A DNA stretch of 64,000 nucleotides. Origin: Anaeramoeba ignava. Its lineage: Eukaryota; Metamonada; Anaeramoebidae. Positions 12,021 through 25,505 of this stretch are shown here, piece after piece. Every line of letters starts with the position of its first letter. Position 1 is the stretch's first letter. The notes under the pieces are model-generated. The model was not told the DNA's origin. It searched no databases and worked only from the letters and a program-made list of their open reading frames with translations. The position numbers and the translations under genes were made by a program. The DNA is taken from positions 1,309,501 to 1,373,500 of the forward strand of contig JAPDFW010000070.1 of assembly GCA_028826165.1 (NCBI GenBank). Reading direction: 5' to 3'.

Positions 12021-15000
12021 TTTTCCCTTTTTGTTTTTTGATTTGCTTTTTCCCTTTTTGTTTTTTGATTTCTCTTTTTTTGATTGGTTTGTTGATTGAT
12101 TTGTTGATTGATTTGTTGATTGATTTGTTGATTGATTTGTTGATTGATTTGTTGATTGATTTGTTGATTGATTTGTTGATTGATTTTTTAATTGATTTTT
12201 TAATTCATTTATAGTATTAGAAACTTCTTGGAAATCATCATAAATTAATTTGAATATATTTGGATTCAATCCTTTTGTTGGTGTTATCAAATTAAAAATT
12301 TGAATTAAATTATTAATTTGTTTTTCATCTTTGTTTGCAATTGCATTTTTAAGTTCATAATTAATAGATGTAGCCAATCTTGTAAAAAAATAATTCTTCG
12401 GTTCAGATTTAAAATTTGAAATTAAAGATAAAATTGAATTCATAAATTGTTTTACATTTTCCATTTCAATCAAATTTGTGTTTTCAAATAAAATTTTTTG
12501 ATAATTTTTTGAAATTTGAATAATCTTTTCAATATCTTCTTCTTCTTTGATAATTTGTGAATTTATAAAGGGATTAATACAAATTTGGAGAATATCAGAA
12601 TGATTTCCAATTAATTGAATATCTTTTGTTGAAATTTGAAGAATTAAATCAATAATTTCAAAAATTTTAGGTTTTTCTTTTGTTTGTTTCAATCCAATAT
12701 TGATTAAGGATTTAATAAAATCATAATAACCATTAAAGTAAACTAATCCTTTTGAATTCAAATCTCTTTTTAAAAATTGAATTTCTTTTTGTAAAACAAG
12801 TGAAGTTTTGGAAGAATCAATTTGAAGAATCAATTCAAGAAGATTTATTAACGAGTAATAAATTTGATTATCATAAATCTCTTCAAATTTATTGTGAATA
12901 ATTTCAAATAAATTATTGAGTAATTCTTCGTTTTTCCATTTCTTTTCTTGTAATTTGTTTTTTATTTGATAATTAATTTTTTGATTTTCTGTTGAATTAC
13001 TTTCAAGATGTAACTTAACGAAAATGTTCATATTTTTTTCTGATAAAATTGAAAGAATCATTGATTGTGGAATTTGATTTAAGATATTGATTATCATTGA
13101 AAATAATTTTATGTAATTTGTTTTTGTAAAACGTCCTTTAAAAACTGTTTCAATAAATTGATTCAATAATCTTATAATTATTGAATTTTCTTTTTCTTTT
13201 TCTTTTTCTTTTTCTTTTTCTTTTTCTTTTTCAATTTGATTTTGAATAATTTTGTTAAATAATTTTTCAAATTCTGAAATCATTTCTATATTTGTAATTT
13301 CTTGATAAATTCTCGAAAGTAATTGATTTTGGTTATTTAAAAGTTCTTCAATAAAAATTTCTAAAATTCTTTTAGTTTTGTGTTTCTAAATTATCATTTT
13401 CTTGTTTAGTTAAATTTATAAATGGTTCTAAAATTCCTTCAATTTTAATTTTTTCTTTGTTTTTTGTTTTTCCAATTATTATCATAAACTCAATATAATG
13501 TTTGATAACATTTGATATGTTTTCAATTTTTGTTTTTTCAGAAATTCCTTTAAATATTCCTTTCAAAAATTCATCTAAAAATTTTATATATTCATTTTCA
13601 TTCATCTTTTCTTGATAAAATTTTTCAAATTCTGTTTGTGGATTTTTAGGTTTATAAATAAGCATATAAGCTGAAATACCTGAAGAGGAATATCTTCTTG
13701 AATAGGAATTTTTTTGATAATTTGATTTATCTCCAAAACAAATTCGTTCAAAATTATCCATATTAAATCCACTTACTGATGAATCATTGAATTCCATCCA
13801 TTTGTTTTGATCTTTGATAATTGAATAATAATGTCCAGAATAAGTTGTTCCTGTATGAACAATAACTCCATTAAGTTCATATAAATAATTTTGTTTTGGT
13901 GTTTTTTCAATTATATCTTGATAAAATTTCATTTGTTCTTCAAGTTTAATTTTAATTTCAATGTTGTTTTTTGTTTCTTTAAATTCACTTAATCTCTTTT
14001 TTATTTCTTCATATTTATGTTTTGCAAAATATTCTCTTGTATATTTCTCCATATTAATTTCCATAGGAAATTCAAAATAATCATTTAATTTAAATCTTGT
14101 ATTTCTTTCATAATCATATTCAAATCTTTTTAAATGGAAAATTAAGTATTTAGGAAGTTTTTGGAAATAAACATATTTTTTGGTATCAAATTTTCGTTTT
14201 AATTTTAAACTTAAATATTGATTTTTTCCTGTTAATAATTCTTCTGAAATATATGAATTAAGTGATGTTTCTAAATCATTTTTCCCTGAAATATCAACGC
14301 TTATTGATAAAAATTCTTCATCAACTTCTTCTAAATCTTCAGTTTCAATAATATTCATTAAATTCATTGATATTCCTCCAAAAGTTTGTTTGAGAATATC
14401 TTTTTGTTTTGTTGTTTTTAATTGATCTTCAATCAAATCAAATAAACAATTGATAAATTCGCTTGCATCTTTTTGTTCTCCAAGAATTAAAGGATCTCCC
14501 CAAAATCTAAAGTTTCTTCCAAAATTTCTAGTACTAACAACTCTTTGATTTCTTTTTGAAACTTCTGAAAATAAATTATAGAAATGTTTAAATGATCGAA
14601 AATCTTCATCATTTTTTCCTTTTTCTTTTTCTAATTTTGATATATCAACAGAAAGAATTTCTTTTCTTAAATTGTTATTCATAAATAATTGTTGAAGTGA
14701 TGAATTCATATAACATGTTGCTCCAAGATTTGTTAATCCAGAATAATTTGTATGATTAGTAATTTTTTCGTTTTCAAATGTGAAATATTGAGGTAATTGA
14801 TGTAAATTTTTGATCATTTTAAATAATTTGGTTTTGTTTTGTGTTGATGTTTCATAAAATTTTTTGATAAGTTCAAATCCAATTTTTCTATTATTTTCTT
14901 CAATTAATTTTGGATAAAAATATTTAATTTCAATTTGTTTTGATTGATCTTGATTTTGTTTTTGGATTTGAATATAGAAACTAAATAAATATTTTTTGAA

Positions 15001-18000
15001 TATTTCTCCAATTATTCTTTCTTTTTCTTCAATTTTTTTGATTATTTTCTTTTCATTAATTAATTTTCCAATAAGTTTGATATAACTTTTAAGTTCTTTT
15101 TCTTTTTCTTTTTCTTTTTCTTTTATGTTGATTTCTTCTTGTTTAATCAATAAAATTAATTTGTTTATAATTGAGACTGGATAAAAATTAATTGGAATTT
15201 GATTTTGAAATTTGATTAATTTTTGAATTAATTCAAGATAATTTTCCCAATATTCTTTTCTTTTTATTGTTTTTTGATCTTCTATTTGTAAATCATCCAT
15301 CATTGTAAATATTAATTTTTGAAATTCTTTTAATTCATTTTCAATTTCAATTTGATTTTCAATTTGATTTTCAATTTGATTTTGAATTTGATTTTGTTGG
15401 AAAATATATAAAATTGTTTCTTTCATTAATTTTCTGAAATTTTCATTAAAACAATAAATTATTGTTTCTTTCATAAATTCTTTATTTTTTTCTTTTTCTT
15501 TCATTTCTTCAATCCATATTATTCTTTCTTTTCCACTAATACATCCTAATTTAATTATATTTAAACATTTTATTGAAATATTTTCATATCTTTTATCTTT
15601 TTTCTTTAAATAATAATAAATTATTCTTTTCATATTTTCTTCAGTTTTTTCAATAACTTCTTTTTCAAATATATTTTTTTTAATTTCTTTTTTTTCTTTA
15701 TCAATTATTATTTCTTCTAAAATATTTAAAATTATTGAAATAATTTCAAGGTTTTCATTTTCATTTTCATTTTCATTTTCATTTTCATTTTCATTTTCAT
15801 TTTCATTTTCATTTTCATTTTCATTTTCATTTTCATTTTTAGAATAATTTTCTTGAATAATTAAATTTAATTCATCAATTAAATATTTACTAATTTCTTC
15901 TTGATTTTTTGTTGTTATTGATTTATTATTGTTTATTAATATATTTTGTAAAATTTGAAGTTTATAAATAAATTTATATAATTCTTTTTCTTTGATTTCT
16001 TTTTGAATTTGTTCTTTTGTTGTTTCTTCTTTTTCTTCTTTAATAATTTTATTAATATTTTCAATATATTTTGGATTTGTTGGCATTCTATTTATTATTT
16101 GAATTATTTCTTTTTGGATTTCTTTTCCATATTTCATCATTTCAATAATTTTTTCAAAATATTCTATTAAAATATAACTTGCTATTTTTTCTTTTGAAAT
16201 TTCTTTTTTCTTTTCATTATTAATTGAATTTGAATAATTTGAATAATTCCATTTTGATTTTAAAATTTTGATAATAATAATTGGATTAGAAATTAAATTA
16301 ATTTCTTCAATTGTTTTATATTGATTTTCTTTGTTAATTTGTGGATGTGATTCAATTTGATATTCTGTTTTTTTCTTTTCAATTTTTTCTTCAATTTGTT
16401 TTATTAATGAATAAATACTTTCTTCTTTCCAAATTTCTATTGTTATCTTTTCTTTTTTTTGATTATTGTAATTATATTGATTTGATTTTTGTTCATTATA
16501 AGTTATTAATTCAATTTCAAATTTTGGATTTTCAAATAATAATGTTGAATAATGTCTTTCAAATGATAAATCTTTTCTTAATATTTTACTTTCATTTCTT
16601 TCAATATATTTTTTCAAAATAATAATAAATCGATAAATTTTCTTTTCTTTTTCTTCTTTGTTTATTTCTTTTTTTTCTTCTTTTTCAATTCGTGAAATAC
16701 ATTCTGAAATGAATTGTTTTGGATAATTTTCTTCTTTTCTTTCATTTTCAAAATCATTATCAATATAATTATAATTATTATCTTTAATTTCATTTTCAAT
16801 TTCATTTTCATTTTTATGTTGAAAATCAATTAAAAAATCAATACTTAATTTGGAAATTTCTTCATTTTCTGTTTCTAATATTATTTCCCATAATTCTTCT
16901 TTTCCAATTATTTTATTTTTATTTTTATTTTTTGAATTAATTTTGATAAAAAGTTTTTTCCAATTTTCAAAAATTATTTTAGTAAATTGTTTCTTTGGAA
17001 TTGAATTTAATTTTATAAAAAATATTTCAATTTCATTTTCATTTTCATTTTCATTTTCATTTTCAATAATTTTTGAAAAAAATTGAATAAATAATTCTTT
17101 TTCTTTAAATATTAATGATTTTTCAAAAAATATTTCCCAAAATTTTTCAATTTGTTTTTCTTGAATAATTTCTAAAAAATCAATCCATGTTTCAACCTAT
17201 TTAAAAAAAATTTTTTTGATATTATTTAAATTTTTTGATTAAGATTAAAAAATTAATAAATATATAAATAAATAATTAAATATTAAATTAATTAATTAAT
17301 TACATGATTAAGATAAGTTCTATTTTCAAAAATTTCATTTTCAATTTCATTTTTGATTTCATTTTCAATTTTATTTTCAATTTTATTTTCAAAAATTTGA
17401 TTTTCAATTTGATTTTCAATTTGATTTTCAATTTGATTTTCAGTTTGCTTTTCAATTTGATTTTTGATTTGGCTTTTGATTTGGCTTTTGATTTGATTTT
17501 TGATTTGATTTTTGATTTGGCTTTTGATTTGATTTTTGATTTTATTTTTGATTTGGCTTTTGATTGAAATAATTGAATTAATTATTATTTCTTCAATTTT
17601 ATATTTCTCTTTTAATTTTTCAATAAATTTTTCTTTTGTAATTTCTTGTTTTGTTTGTTGATTTTGATATTGATATTGATATTGATAATGGTGATATTGA
17701 TTTTGATATTGATTTTGATATTGGGTTTTGATATTGGTTTTGATATTGATTAGAAGAAGAAGATGGTAAATAATTGATTATTTTTTTAATAAATAAAAGG
17801 AAATTTGATAATTTTTGATTATTCTTTTCAATTAATTCAATTCCTTTTATAATTATTTTTTCTTCAATTTTTTCTTGTATTTTTTCTTCAATATTGAAAT
17901 TTGAATTTGAATTTGAATTTGAATTTGAATAAATTATTTCAATTAAACTTTCAATCATTTTTTCTTCAATTCTTTTTTCAATTTTTGAATCTATAATTAA

Positions 18001-21000
18001 TTTATTCATTAAAAAAATTGGTTTTAATCTTTTTTCAATTTCATTTTCTTTTTTAATTTCGTTTTGATTTTCTTTTTCTTCTTGATTTAAATCTTGATCC
18101 CTTGATATGATTTCATTTTGATTTTCATTTTGATTTTGTTTTTCAATTTCTTTTTGTTTTTCAATTTCATTTTGGATTTGTTTTTCAATTTGATTTTCAA
18201 TTTGATTTTGTTTTTCAGTTTCATTTTGTTTTTCAGTTTCATTTTGTTTTTCAATTTCATTTTGTTTTTCAATTTCATTTTCTTTTTCAATTTGATTTTG
18301 ATTTTCAGCTTCATTTTGTTTTTCAATTTCATTTTCATTTTCAATTTCATTTTGTTTTTCAATTTCAGTTTGTTTTTCAATTTGATTTTGTTTTTCAATT
18401 TGATTTTCATTTTGTTTTTCAGTTTCATTTTGATTTTCATTTTCAATTTGATTTTGTTTTTCAATTTCAGTTTGTTTTTCAATTTGATTTTGTTTTTCAA
18501 TTTGATTTTCAATTTGATTTTCAATTTGATTTTCAATTTCATTTTGATTTAAATTTTGATTTTGATTTTGGATTTGATTTTGGATTTGATTTTGATTTTG
18601 ATTTTGATTTTGATTTTGATTTTGATTTTGATTTTGATTTTGATTTTGATTTTGATTTTGATTTTGATTTTGATTTTGATTTTGATTTTGATTTTGATTT
18701 TGTTTTTCAATTTCATTTTCATTTTCATTTTCAATTTGATTTTCAATTTGATTTTCAATTTGTTTTTCAATTTGATTTTCAATTTGTTTTTGAATTTGAT
18801 TTTGTTTTTCAGTTTCTTTTTGTTTTTCAATTTGATTTTGTTTTTCAATTTGTTTTTGTTTTTCAATTTGATTTTGTTTTTCAATTTCAATTTGTTTTTG
18901 TTTTTCAATTTCAATTTGTTTTTGTTTTTCAATTTCAATTTGTTTTTGTTTTTCAATTTCAGTTTGTTTTTGTTTTTCAATTTCTTTTTGTTTTTGTTTT
19001 TCAATTTCAGTTTGTTTTTGTTTTTCAATTTCAATTTGTTTTTGTTTTTCAATTTCTTTTTGTTTTTGTTTTTCAATTTCTTTTTGTTTTTCAATTTCTT
19101 TTTGAATTTGATTTTCTTCTTGAATTAATTTTTCAAAATTAATTTTAGTTAAATTTTGAATTGAAAAATCTTTAATTAATTTAATAAGATTAATTGTCCA
19201 TTCTTTATTTTCTTCAATTTCAGAAAATAATTTGTTGATTAATTCTTCTTCTTCTTCTTCTTCTTTTTCTTTTTCTTTTTCTTTAAATTCTTTTAAAATT
19301 TCAAATAAAATTTCGAAAATTGATTCTTTGATATTTTGATCTTGTTTCTATTAATTAATTAAATTAATTTAATTGGGAAAAGAATGATAAAATATAATTA
19401 ATTATATTTATAATTATACTTACTTTTGTTTTATCTAAAATTTGGATAAATTGATTTTTTGAAAATAAATTATTTTGTTTTAAAAATAAAATTATTTCTT
19501 TTGATTGTTTGATAATTTCTTGATGAATTTCTTTTCCAAATATAATTTCAATAATATTTTTTGAATCAAACCATGAAATAAATAATCTTATTTTGTTTAG
19601 ATAATAATTAAATAAAATAATATAAATTAATATAAATATTTGTTTTTGAATTTTAAAATAAATTACTCTTTATCTATTTTTGGATAATTTGAATTTGAAT
19701 TTGAATTTGAATAATTATAATTTGAATTAAATCCAAATGATTCATTTTGTTTTTGTTTTTGTTCTTGTTCTTTAATTATTGAAATTTTTTGTTGAATTTT
19801 TTTAATTCCTTCAATTTTTAAAGGAATTGATGATGTTTTTAAATATTTAATTGAAATTTCATTTTCAAATTTCATTTTAAATTCAAAATATTCTTTTCTT
19901 TCTTCTTCTGTTTTATTTGTTTTTTTTATCATTTTAAATATTTTAGAACTTATTTTTTCAATTTTATTTTTTGTAAATGATTTAATTTCTTCATTTTCAC
20001 TTTCAATTAATTTTTCAAGAAATGATTGAAGAAAATTTGAAATTTTTTGATAAAATTCTTCTGAAAAATTTTCTGAAATCTTTTTATTTTTAAATTTTAA
20101 TTAAATTTTAATTTAAATTCTATTATAATAAAATAAAATGAAATTAATTTATTTTACCTGAATAATTGAATTAAGATAATAATAAGTAATTTCAGAATTT
20201 AATTTATGATCTTTTGAAAGAATAAAACAAATAATTTTTTCAAATCCTCTTATTCTTCCAAAATATTCAATATTTTCTTGTTTTAATTTTGAATAATTTT
20301 CTCTCTATTTTGTATTTGAATTTTAATTTTAATTTTAATTTAATTTTAAATTTTAATTTTAATTTTAATTTTGTATTTTAATTTTAATTTTAATTTTAAT
20401 TTTAATTTTAATTTTAATTTTAATTTAATTTTAATTTTAATTTTAATTTTAATTTTAATTTTAATTTTAATTTTATTAATTTTATTAATTTTAATTTTAA
20501 TTTTAATTTAATTTTAATTTTAATTTAATTTTAATTTTGATTTTAATTTTAATTTTAATTTTAATTTTAATTTTATATTTTAATTTTGATTTAAATTTTA
20601 ATTTTAATTTTAATTTTAATTTTAATTTTGAATCAAATTTTAATTTTAATTTTAATTTTTAATTTTAATTTTGTATTTTAATTTTAATTTTAATTTTAAT
20701 TTTAATTTTAATTTTAATTTTAATTTTAATTTTAATTTTTAATTTTAATTTTGTATTTTAATTTTAATTTTAATTTTAATTTTAATTATAATTTTAATTT
20801 TAATTTTAATTATAATTTTAATTTTAATTTTAATTTTAATTTTGATTTAAATTTTGATTTTAATTTTAAATTTAATTTTAATTTTAATTTTAATTTTAAT
20901 TTTAATTTTAATTTTAATTTTAATTTTAATTTTATTTTTAATTTTAAAATTATCTTACTTTTGTAAAGTTAAATTCTTCAAATTTTATTATTGGAATTTG

Positions 21001-21790
21001 TTCATTTGATTTTAAATCTTTAAATTTAAAATTTTCATTAAATGATTGATTAATTAAATCATTTGATTTTTTTGATAATTTCCAAAATGAAATAAAATCT
21101 CTCTTTTTTATAAATTAATTTTTTGTTTTTTTTTTTAATAAGAAAATATAAATTAAATTAAATTAAATTTTTATAAATTAATCATTTTTTTGAAAATAAT
21201 TGATTAAATAATTAAATATTTCTTATTTAATAATAAATTAATCTTGATTTTAACTTATTTAAAAAATAAATTAAAAAAAAATGAAAAATAAAAAATGAAT
21301 AAATACTTTTCTCCATTTTTTTAAAATTAAAATCATTTTTAGGTTGGGAATTAGAAAGAGATTTTTGTTCAAAATTAAGAATTAATGAAAGAGATTTGGC
21401 AATTCCTTTGTTTTCTTCTTCAATTTTTAAAAAAATTAAATCAAGACATTTTCGAAAAAAATTATTAATTAATTGAGTTGTTTTTTTTGTTTTGAATTGA
21501 GGTTCAAGTCGATAAATAGAATTAATCATTTCATAAAGATAATTTTCCAAAAAAGCAAATTCTTTTTCTTTTTCAAGTTTTCTTTCAATTATTTTATTAA
21601 TTTCTTTTTCAATTTTTTGGATACATTCAATCACATTCTTTTCTTTTTGATTTTTGTTTTTAAAATTTTCTGAATTAAATTGAATTAGTTTGAATTAATT
21701 TAAATTAATTATTTTAATTCTTTTTATTTAATTACGACTTAATAAAGAAGCGAAAATAATATCATAATCTTCAATTTGTTTTAATTCCAT
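11961..21790 (-). CDS. USP9X/USP34-type ubiquitin-specific protease, copy B (most complete, two frame breaks)
   Basis: Exons: 21736..21790, 21307..21669, 20959..21102, 20158..20304, 19667..20079, 19424..19586, 17304..19347 and 17196..11961. It starts MELKQIEDYDIIFASLLS. The USP domain lies mid-protein: catalytic Cys in LGATCYMNS (codon 14713-14715), His in SGHYYS (codon 13831-13833), and EQKDASEF, FHLKRFEYDYERNT, KLNDYFEFP and NKWMEFND elements in the usual order. Flanking regions are helical repeat-like, as in USP9X, USP24 and USP34, which remove ubiquitin from substrates. Exon 7 is 2044 nt, one base too long (extra G near 17720 inside a Q/Y/N repeat), and an extra base near 13377 creates a stop after LETQN. 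At exon 2 one extra base can be absorbed by a downstream acceptor. Low-complexity inserts enlarge exon 7, and the C-terminus ends in NQST and Lys-rich repeats. Could be functional if the two breaks are sequence errors. Confidence 0.8.
12085..12195 (-). repeat. 12-bp coding minisatellite (NQST repeat) in USP copy B
   Basis: GATTGATTTGTT repeats about eight times on the plus strand. Read on the minus strand it encodes tandem Asn-Gln-Ser-Thr near the C-terminus. Copies A and C lack it. Confidence 0.85.
18050..19110 (-). repeat. In-frame low-complexity expansion in USP copy B exon 7
   Basis: About 1 kb of 6-18 bp units encodes, on the minus strand, EIEKQKQ-type repeats, a QN run (18590-18705, CAAAAT hexamers) and ENQIEKQ-type repeats, between the segments LIQEEN and MNKLIIDSKIEKR. 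Copies A and C have only about 20 residues there. The correct frame has no Met and stays open throughout. Confidence 0.85.
20305..20958 (-). repeat. AAAATT-type satellite in USP copy B intron 3
   Basis: 650 bp of (AATTTT)n on the plus strand, so AAAATT on the sense strand, with GTATTTT, TAATTATA and ATTTGATT interruptions. Copies A (10614..10802) and C (about 61760..61940) have shorter versions at the equivalent intron. Confidence 0.9.
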
Positions 21791-21940
21791 TTTTAAAAAA
21801 AAAGGAAAAAATGAAAAAAATTAAATAAAAAAATTTTTTTTAAACAAAAAAAAGTGGACAATTTTGTTTTTTTGCTTTTATTTCCCTTTTTTTTTGGAAT
21901 TTAATAAATAAATTGAAATAAAAAGAGGAATTGAAAACTC
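21791..21940 (-). promoter_or_regulatory. Upstream region of USP copy B shared with copies A and C
   Basis: The same roughly 80-100 bp block found upstream of copies A and C, with AAAGTGGACAATTTTG and TTTGGAATTTAATAAATAAA. RPF2 begins 298 bp from the USP start on the other strand, so this interval probably drives both genes. Confidence 0.45.
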
Positions 21941-22087
21941 GACAACTTTTAATTTATTTAAATTTTTTATTTTAATTTTTGATCAACAAAAAAGAAAAAA
22001 AGAAAAAAAAAAAAATTAATAATTTTTGAAAAATAATTAATCATTTTTTTCTTTTCATTTTTTCTTTTTGAATTATAAAATATAAAA

Positions 22088-24099
22088 ATGCAACAAGTTA
22101 TAAAGAAAATTAAAAAAGATAATTTAAAAGGAAGAGCTAAAAGAGTTATGAAAAAAAAAGAACCACAAATTGTTGAAGTAGTTAAATCTGCAATGTTTGT
22201 GAGTGGAAATAAAACAAGTGCAACAATTAGACAGACTCTTCTTGATTTAGTAAATAGAAAATTTTTATATTTATTTTTACAAAATTTTTTTTAAATGAAA
22301 TTTTTATATTTTAAAAAAATTTTTTTTTCTTGAATAAAAAATAATAAATAAAAGTATATGCTTAAAAAACCACATGCTATTCATTTATCTCGTAAACATG
22401 ATATTCATCCTTTTGATGATGAAGTTCCTCTTGAAAAATATTCTTATACTTATGAATGTAGTTGGTTTGTTTTTGGTTCAAATACAAAAAGAAGACCAAA
22501 TAATTTAATTTTTGGAAGATTGTTTGATTATCATGTTATTGAAATGATGGAATTTCAAGTTGAAGATTACAAATCAATTTCAGAATTTGAGGTTCATTTC
22601 CAATTACAATTTAATTTAAAATGAAATTGAAAATCAAAATCCAAATTTAATTCAAAATTTAAATCAAAATCAATTCAAAATCAAAATGAAAATCAAAATC
22701 AAAATTTAAATCAAAATTTAAATCAAAATCAAAATCAAAATCAAAATCAATTCAAAATTTAAATTAAAATCAAAATCAATTTCAAAATCAAAATCAAAAT
22801 CAAAATCAATTCAAAATCAAAATCAAAATCAATTTCAAAATTCAATTCAAAATTCAAAATTAAATTCAAAATTTAATTCAAAATCAAAATCAAAATCAAA
22901 ATCAAAATTAAAATTAAAATTTAATTCAAAATCAATTCAAAATCAAAATCAAAATTAAAATCAATTTAAAATTATATTCAAAATTTAATTTAAAATTTAA
23001 TTTAAAATTAAATTCAAAATCAATTTCAAAATCAATTTCAAAATCAATTTCAAAATCAATTTTAAAATTCAAAATCAAAATCAAAATCAATTCAAAATCA
23101 ATTCCAAAATCAATTTCAAAATCAAAATCAATTCAAAATCAAAATCAATTCAAAATCAAAATTTAAATCAAAATCAAAATCAAAATTAAAATTAAAATTA
23201 AAATTTAATTCAAAATCAAAATCAAATTCAAAATCAAAATCAAAATCAAAATCAAAATCAAAATTAAAATTAAAATCAAATTTAAAATCAAAATCAAAAT
23301 CAAAATCAAAATCAAAATCAATTCAAAATCAAATTCAAAATCAAAATCAATTTTAAATTAAATCAAAATCAATTTCAAAATTCAAAATCAATTCCAAAAT
23401 TTAAAATCAAAATTAATTTCAAAATCAATTTCAAAATTTAATTCAAAATTCAAATCAAAATTGAAATTTAAAAAATTTTTAAAAAAAAAAAAGGGACAAA
23501 AATGTCAAAACGAATCAAAACCATGTCTTATTTTTAATGGAGAAGAATTTGAACACAAATTTGAATATCAAAAATTTCGAAATATGATGATTGATTTATA
23601 TCGCGGAAAAGTAGTTTCATCATTAAATTTAGCAGCAATTGATAAAATTTTTTCTTTTACAATTATAAACAACAAAATATACTTCAAAGTTTATGTTTCA
23701 CAATTAAAAAGAACAGGAACCAAAGTAAATTTCTCAAGAATCATTGAGAATGATTTTGAAACAAAAATTCCCACTAATTCCTCTTATTTTTTTCTATTCT
23801 AGTTCCCGAGAATTGAGCTCGTTGAAATGGGACCTTCAATGATTTTAACTCTTAGAAGAACAAAATTTGCCACAGAAGATACTATGAAATTGGCAACTCA
23901 AGTTCATAAATCTTTGAAACAAAAAAAAAAGAAGAACGTTTCACAGTCTAATTTTGGTGATATTGTTGGTCAAATCCATCTAGATCAACAAAATTTATCT
24001 TCAATTGTTACAAAACGCCCCAAAGCTTTACGACGAACAAAAAGGAAAACACAAGAAAAGCCCAATGATAATGAACTAGAAAAAGAGAAGGAAAAATAA
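22088..24099 (+). CDS. RPF2: Ribosome production factor 2 (Brix domain), 4 exons
   Basis: Exons 22088..22249, 22355..22591, 23494..23724 and 23803..24099 join in frame to 308 residues, matching the roughly 306 residues of human RPF2. The Brix domain is unmistakable: KGRAKRVMKKKEPQIVE at the start, NTKRRPNNLIFGRLFDYHV in exon 2, FPRIELVEMGPSMILTLRR in exon 4, then a basic Lys-rich tail with KKKKNVSQSNFGDIVGQIH. RPF2 works with RRS1 to bring the 5S RNP into pre-60S particles in the nucleolus. Intron 2 (22592..23493, 902 bp) is almost wholly CAAAAT-type satellite; introns 1 and 3 are short and AT-rich. ZFAND2-like follows 150 bp downstream on the same strand. Confidence 0.95.
22592..23493 (+). 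repeat. CAAAAT/AATTCAAAAT satellite filling RPF2 intron 2
   Basis: Irregular tandem units such as TCAAAA, AATTCAAAATC and AATTTCAAAATC, all A/C-rich on the sense strand. Nothing coding was recognised; the intron begins GTTCAT and ends in poly-A followed by G. Confidence 0.9.
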
Positions 24100-24249
24100 T
24101 CAATGAGGCTTAATAGATCTCCATTTTTTTTTTCATAGATATTTTAAATCATAAAAAAAAATTTCCAAAAATAAAAACTTTTTTTCAACTTTTTTTTTCA
24201 TTTTTTTCTTTTCATTATTTATTTTTTTTTTCCTTTCCAAAATTTAATA

Positions 24250-25322
24250 ATGAATTCTAACGATATTGATCCTATGAGTTGGGGAGAACATTGTAGTTTC
24301 TCTGAATGTAAAAAATTAGATTTTCTTCCAATAAAATGTGATTTATGTGGAAAACTTTTTTGTTCAGATCATTCTAAACCTGAAGCACATAAATGCCCAA
24401 AATTAAAAGAACAATTAAATAAATCAGTTATTTGTCCAATATGCAATCAAGTTATTCATTTCAAATCTACAGAGGATCCAAATATTGCTGTAATTTTTCA
24501 AATTTCAAATTAAAATTCATTTATAAAATTCATTTTAAAATTATAATTAAAAATTAAAATTAAAATTAAAATTCAAATCAAAATTAAAATTCATTTATAA
24601 AATTAAAATTCATTTATAAAATTAAAATCAAAATTATAATTAAAATTAAAATTAAAATTAAAATTCATTTATAAAATAAAAATTAAAATTAAAATTAAAA
24701 TTAAAATTAAAATTAAAATTAAAATTAAAATTAAAATTCATTTATAAAATTAAAATTCATTTATAAAATTAAAATTAAAATTAAAATTAAAATTAAAATT
24801 AAAATTCATTTATAAAATTAAAATTAAAATTAAAATCAAAATTAAAATCAAAATTCATTTATAAAATTAAAATTCGGAAAAAAAATTTAGTTGAACAATC
24901 ATATCGAATTTAAATGCAACAAAAAATCAAAGAATAAAAAACCTCTTTATTATTCATGTTCTTATCCTGGTTGTCAAAAAAAAGAAATGTTTAAATCTAT
25001 TTGTCCTCATTGTGGTCAAAATTTTTGTTTAGAACATCGGAATCCTTTAAATCATACATGCATTTCAAAGTCAAAATCAAAACCAAAACCAAAACCAAAA
25101 CCAAAATCAAAGTCAAAATCAAAGTCAAAATCAAAACCAAAAGAAAAACCAAAAGAAAAACCAAAAGAAAAACCAAAAGAAAAACCAAAAGAAAAACCAA
25201 AAGAAAAACCAAAAGAAAAACCAAAAGAAAAACCAAATTCAAAGTCAAATTCAAAGTCAAATTCAAAACCAAATTCAAAACCAAATTCAAAACCAAAAGA
25301 AAAAAATTGTTTAATTTTTTAA
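24250..25322 (+). CDS. AN1-type zinc finger protein, ZFAND2-like, 2 exons
   Basis: Exons 24250..24489 and 24891..25322 join to 223 residues. The first AN1 finger reads CSFSECKKLDFLPIKCDLCG then KLFCSDH and HKC. The second reads CSYPGCQ, CPHCGQNFCLEHRNPLNHTC. This two-finger order and spacing is that of ZFAND2A/B (AIRAP/AIRAPL), proteasome- and p97-associated stress adaptors. After the second finger comes a Lys/Pro/Glu/Ser tail of about 85 residues made from 12-bp CCAAAAGAAAAA units and 6-bp TCAAAA units; no UIM or CVIM prenylation motif was recognised, though the last residues are NCLIF, a possible prenylation-like end of the wrong length. The intron is filled with satellite. Confidence 0.88.
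24490..24890 (+). repeat. AAAATT satellite with ATTCATTTATAAAATT units in the ZFAND2-like intron
   Basis: Runs of AAAATT are punctuated at least six times by ATTCATTTATAAAATT or close variants; the first lies about 25-40 nt after the 5' splice site. Same orientation as transcription. Confidence 0.9.
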
Positions 25323-25505
25323 TTGTTTAATTGCTTAATTGTTTAATTGCTTAATTGTTGAAAATGTTTGAAATCTTGAAATGTCAAAAATTCTTTTTAC
25401 AAAAATCAAACAAATTAAATTTTTTTTTTTGAAAATAAAAAAATCATTTTTTTCTTTTTTCTTTTTAATTTTCTTATTTGTTATTTGTTATTTTTTATTA
25501 TTTTT

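Noticed and set aside
13370-13380. Programmed frameshift or stop readthrough at CAA AAC TAA A in USP copy B
   Set aside because: Copies A and C have one base less at this point and read through in frame, so a simple one-base insertion or error explains it.
18087-19128. Overlapping Lys/Leu/Asn and Ile/Leu/Phe ORFs on both strands
   Set aside because: They are off-frame readings of the low-complexity insert of USP copy B; the true frame is EIEKQKQ/QN and joins the flanking exon.
24890-25330. Second reading of the ZFAND2 tail as an independent Lys/Thr-rich protein
   Set aside because: It is an off-frame shadow of the KPKEK repeat; the correct frame carries the second AN1 finger.
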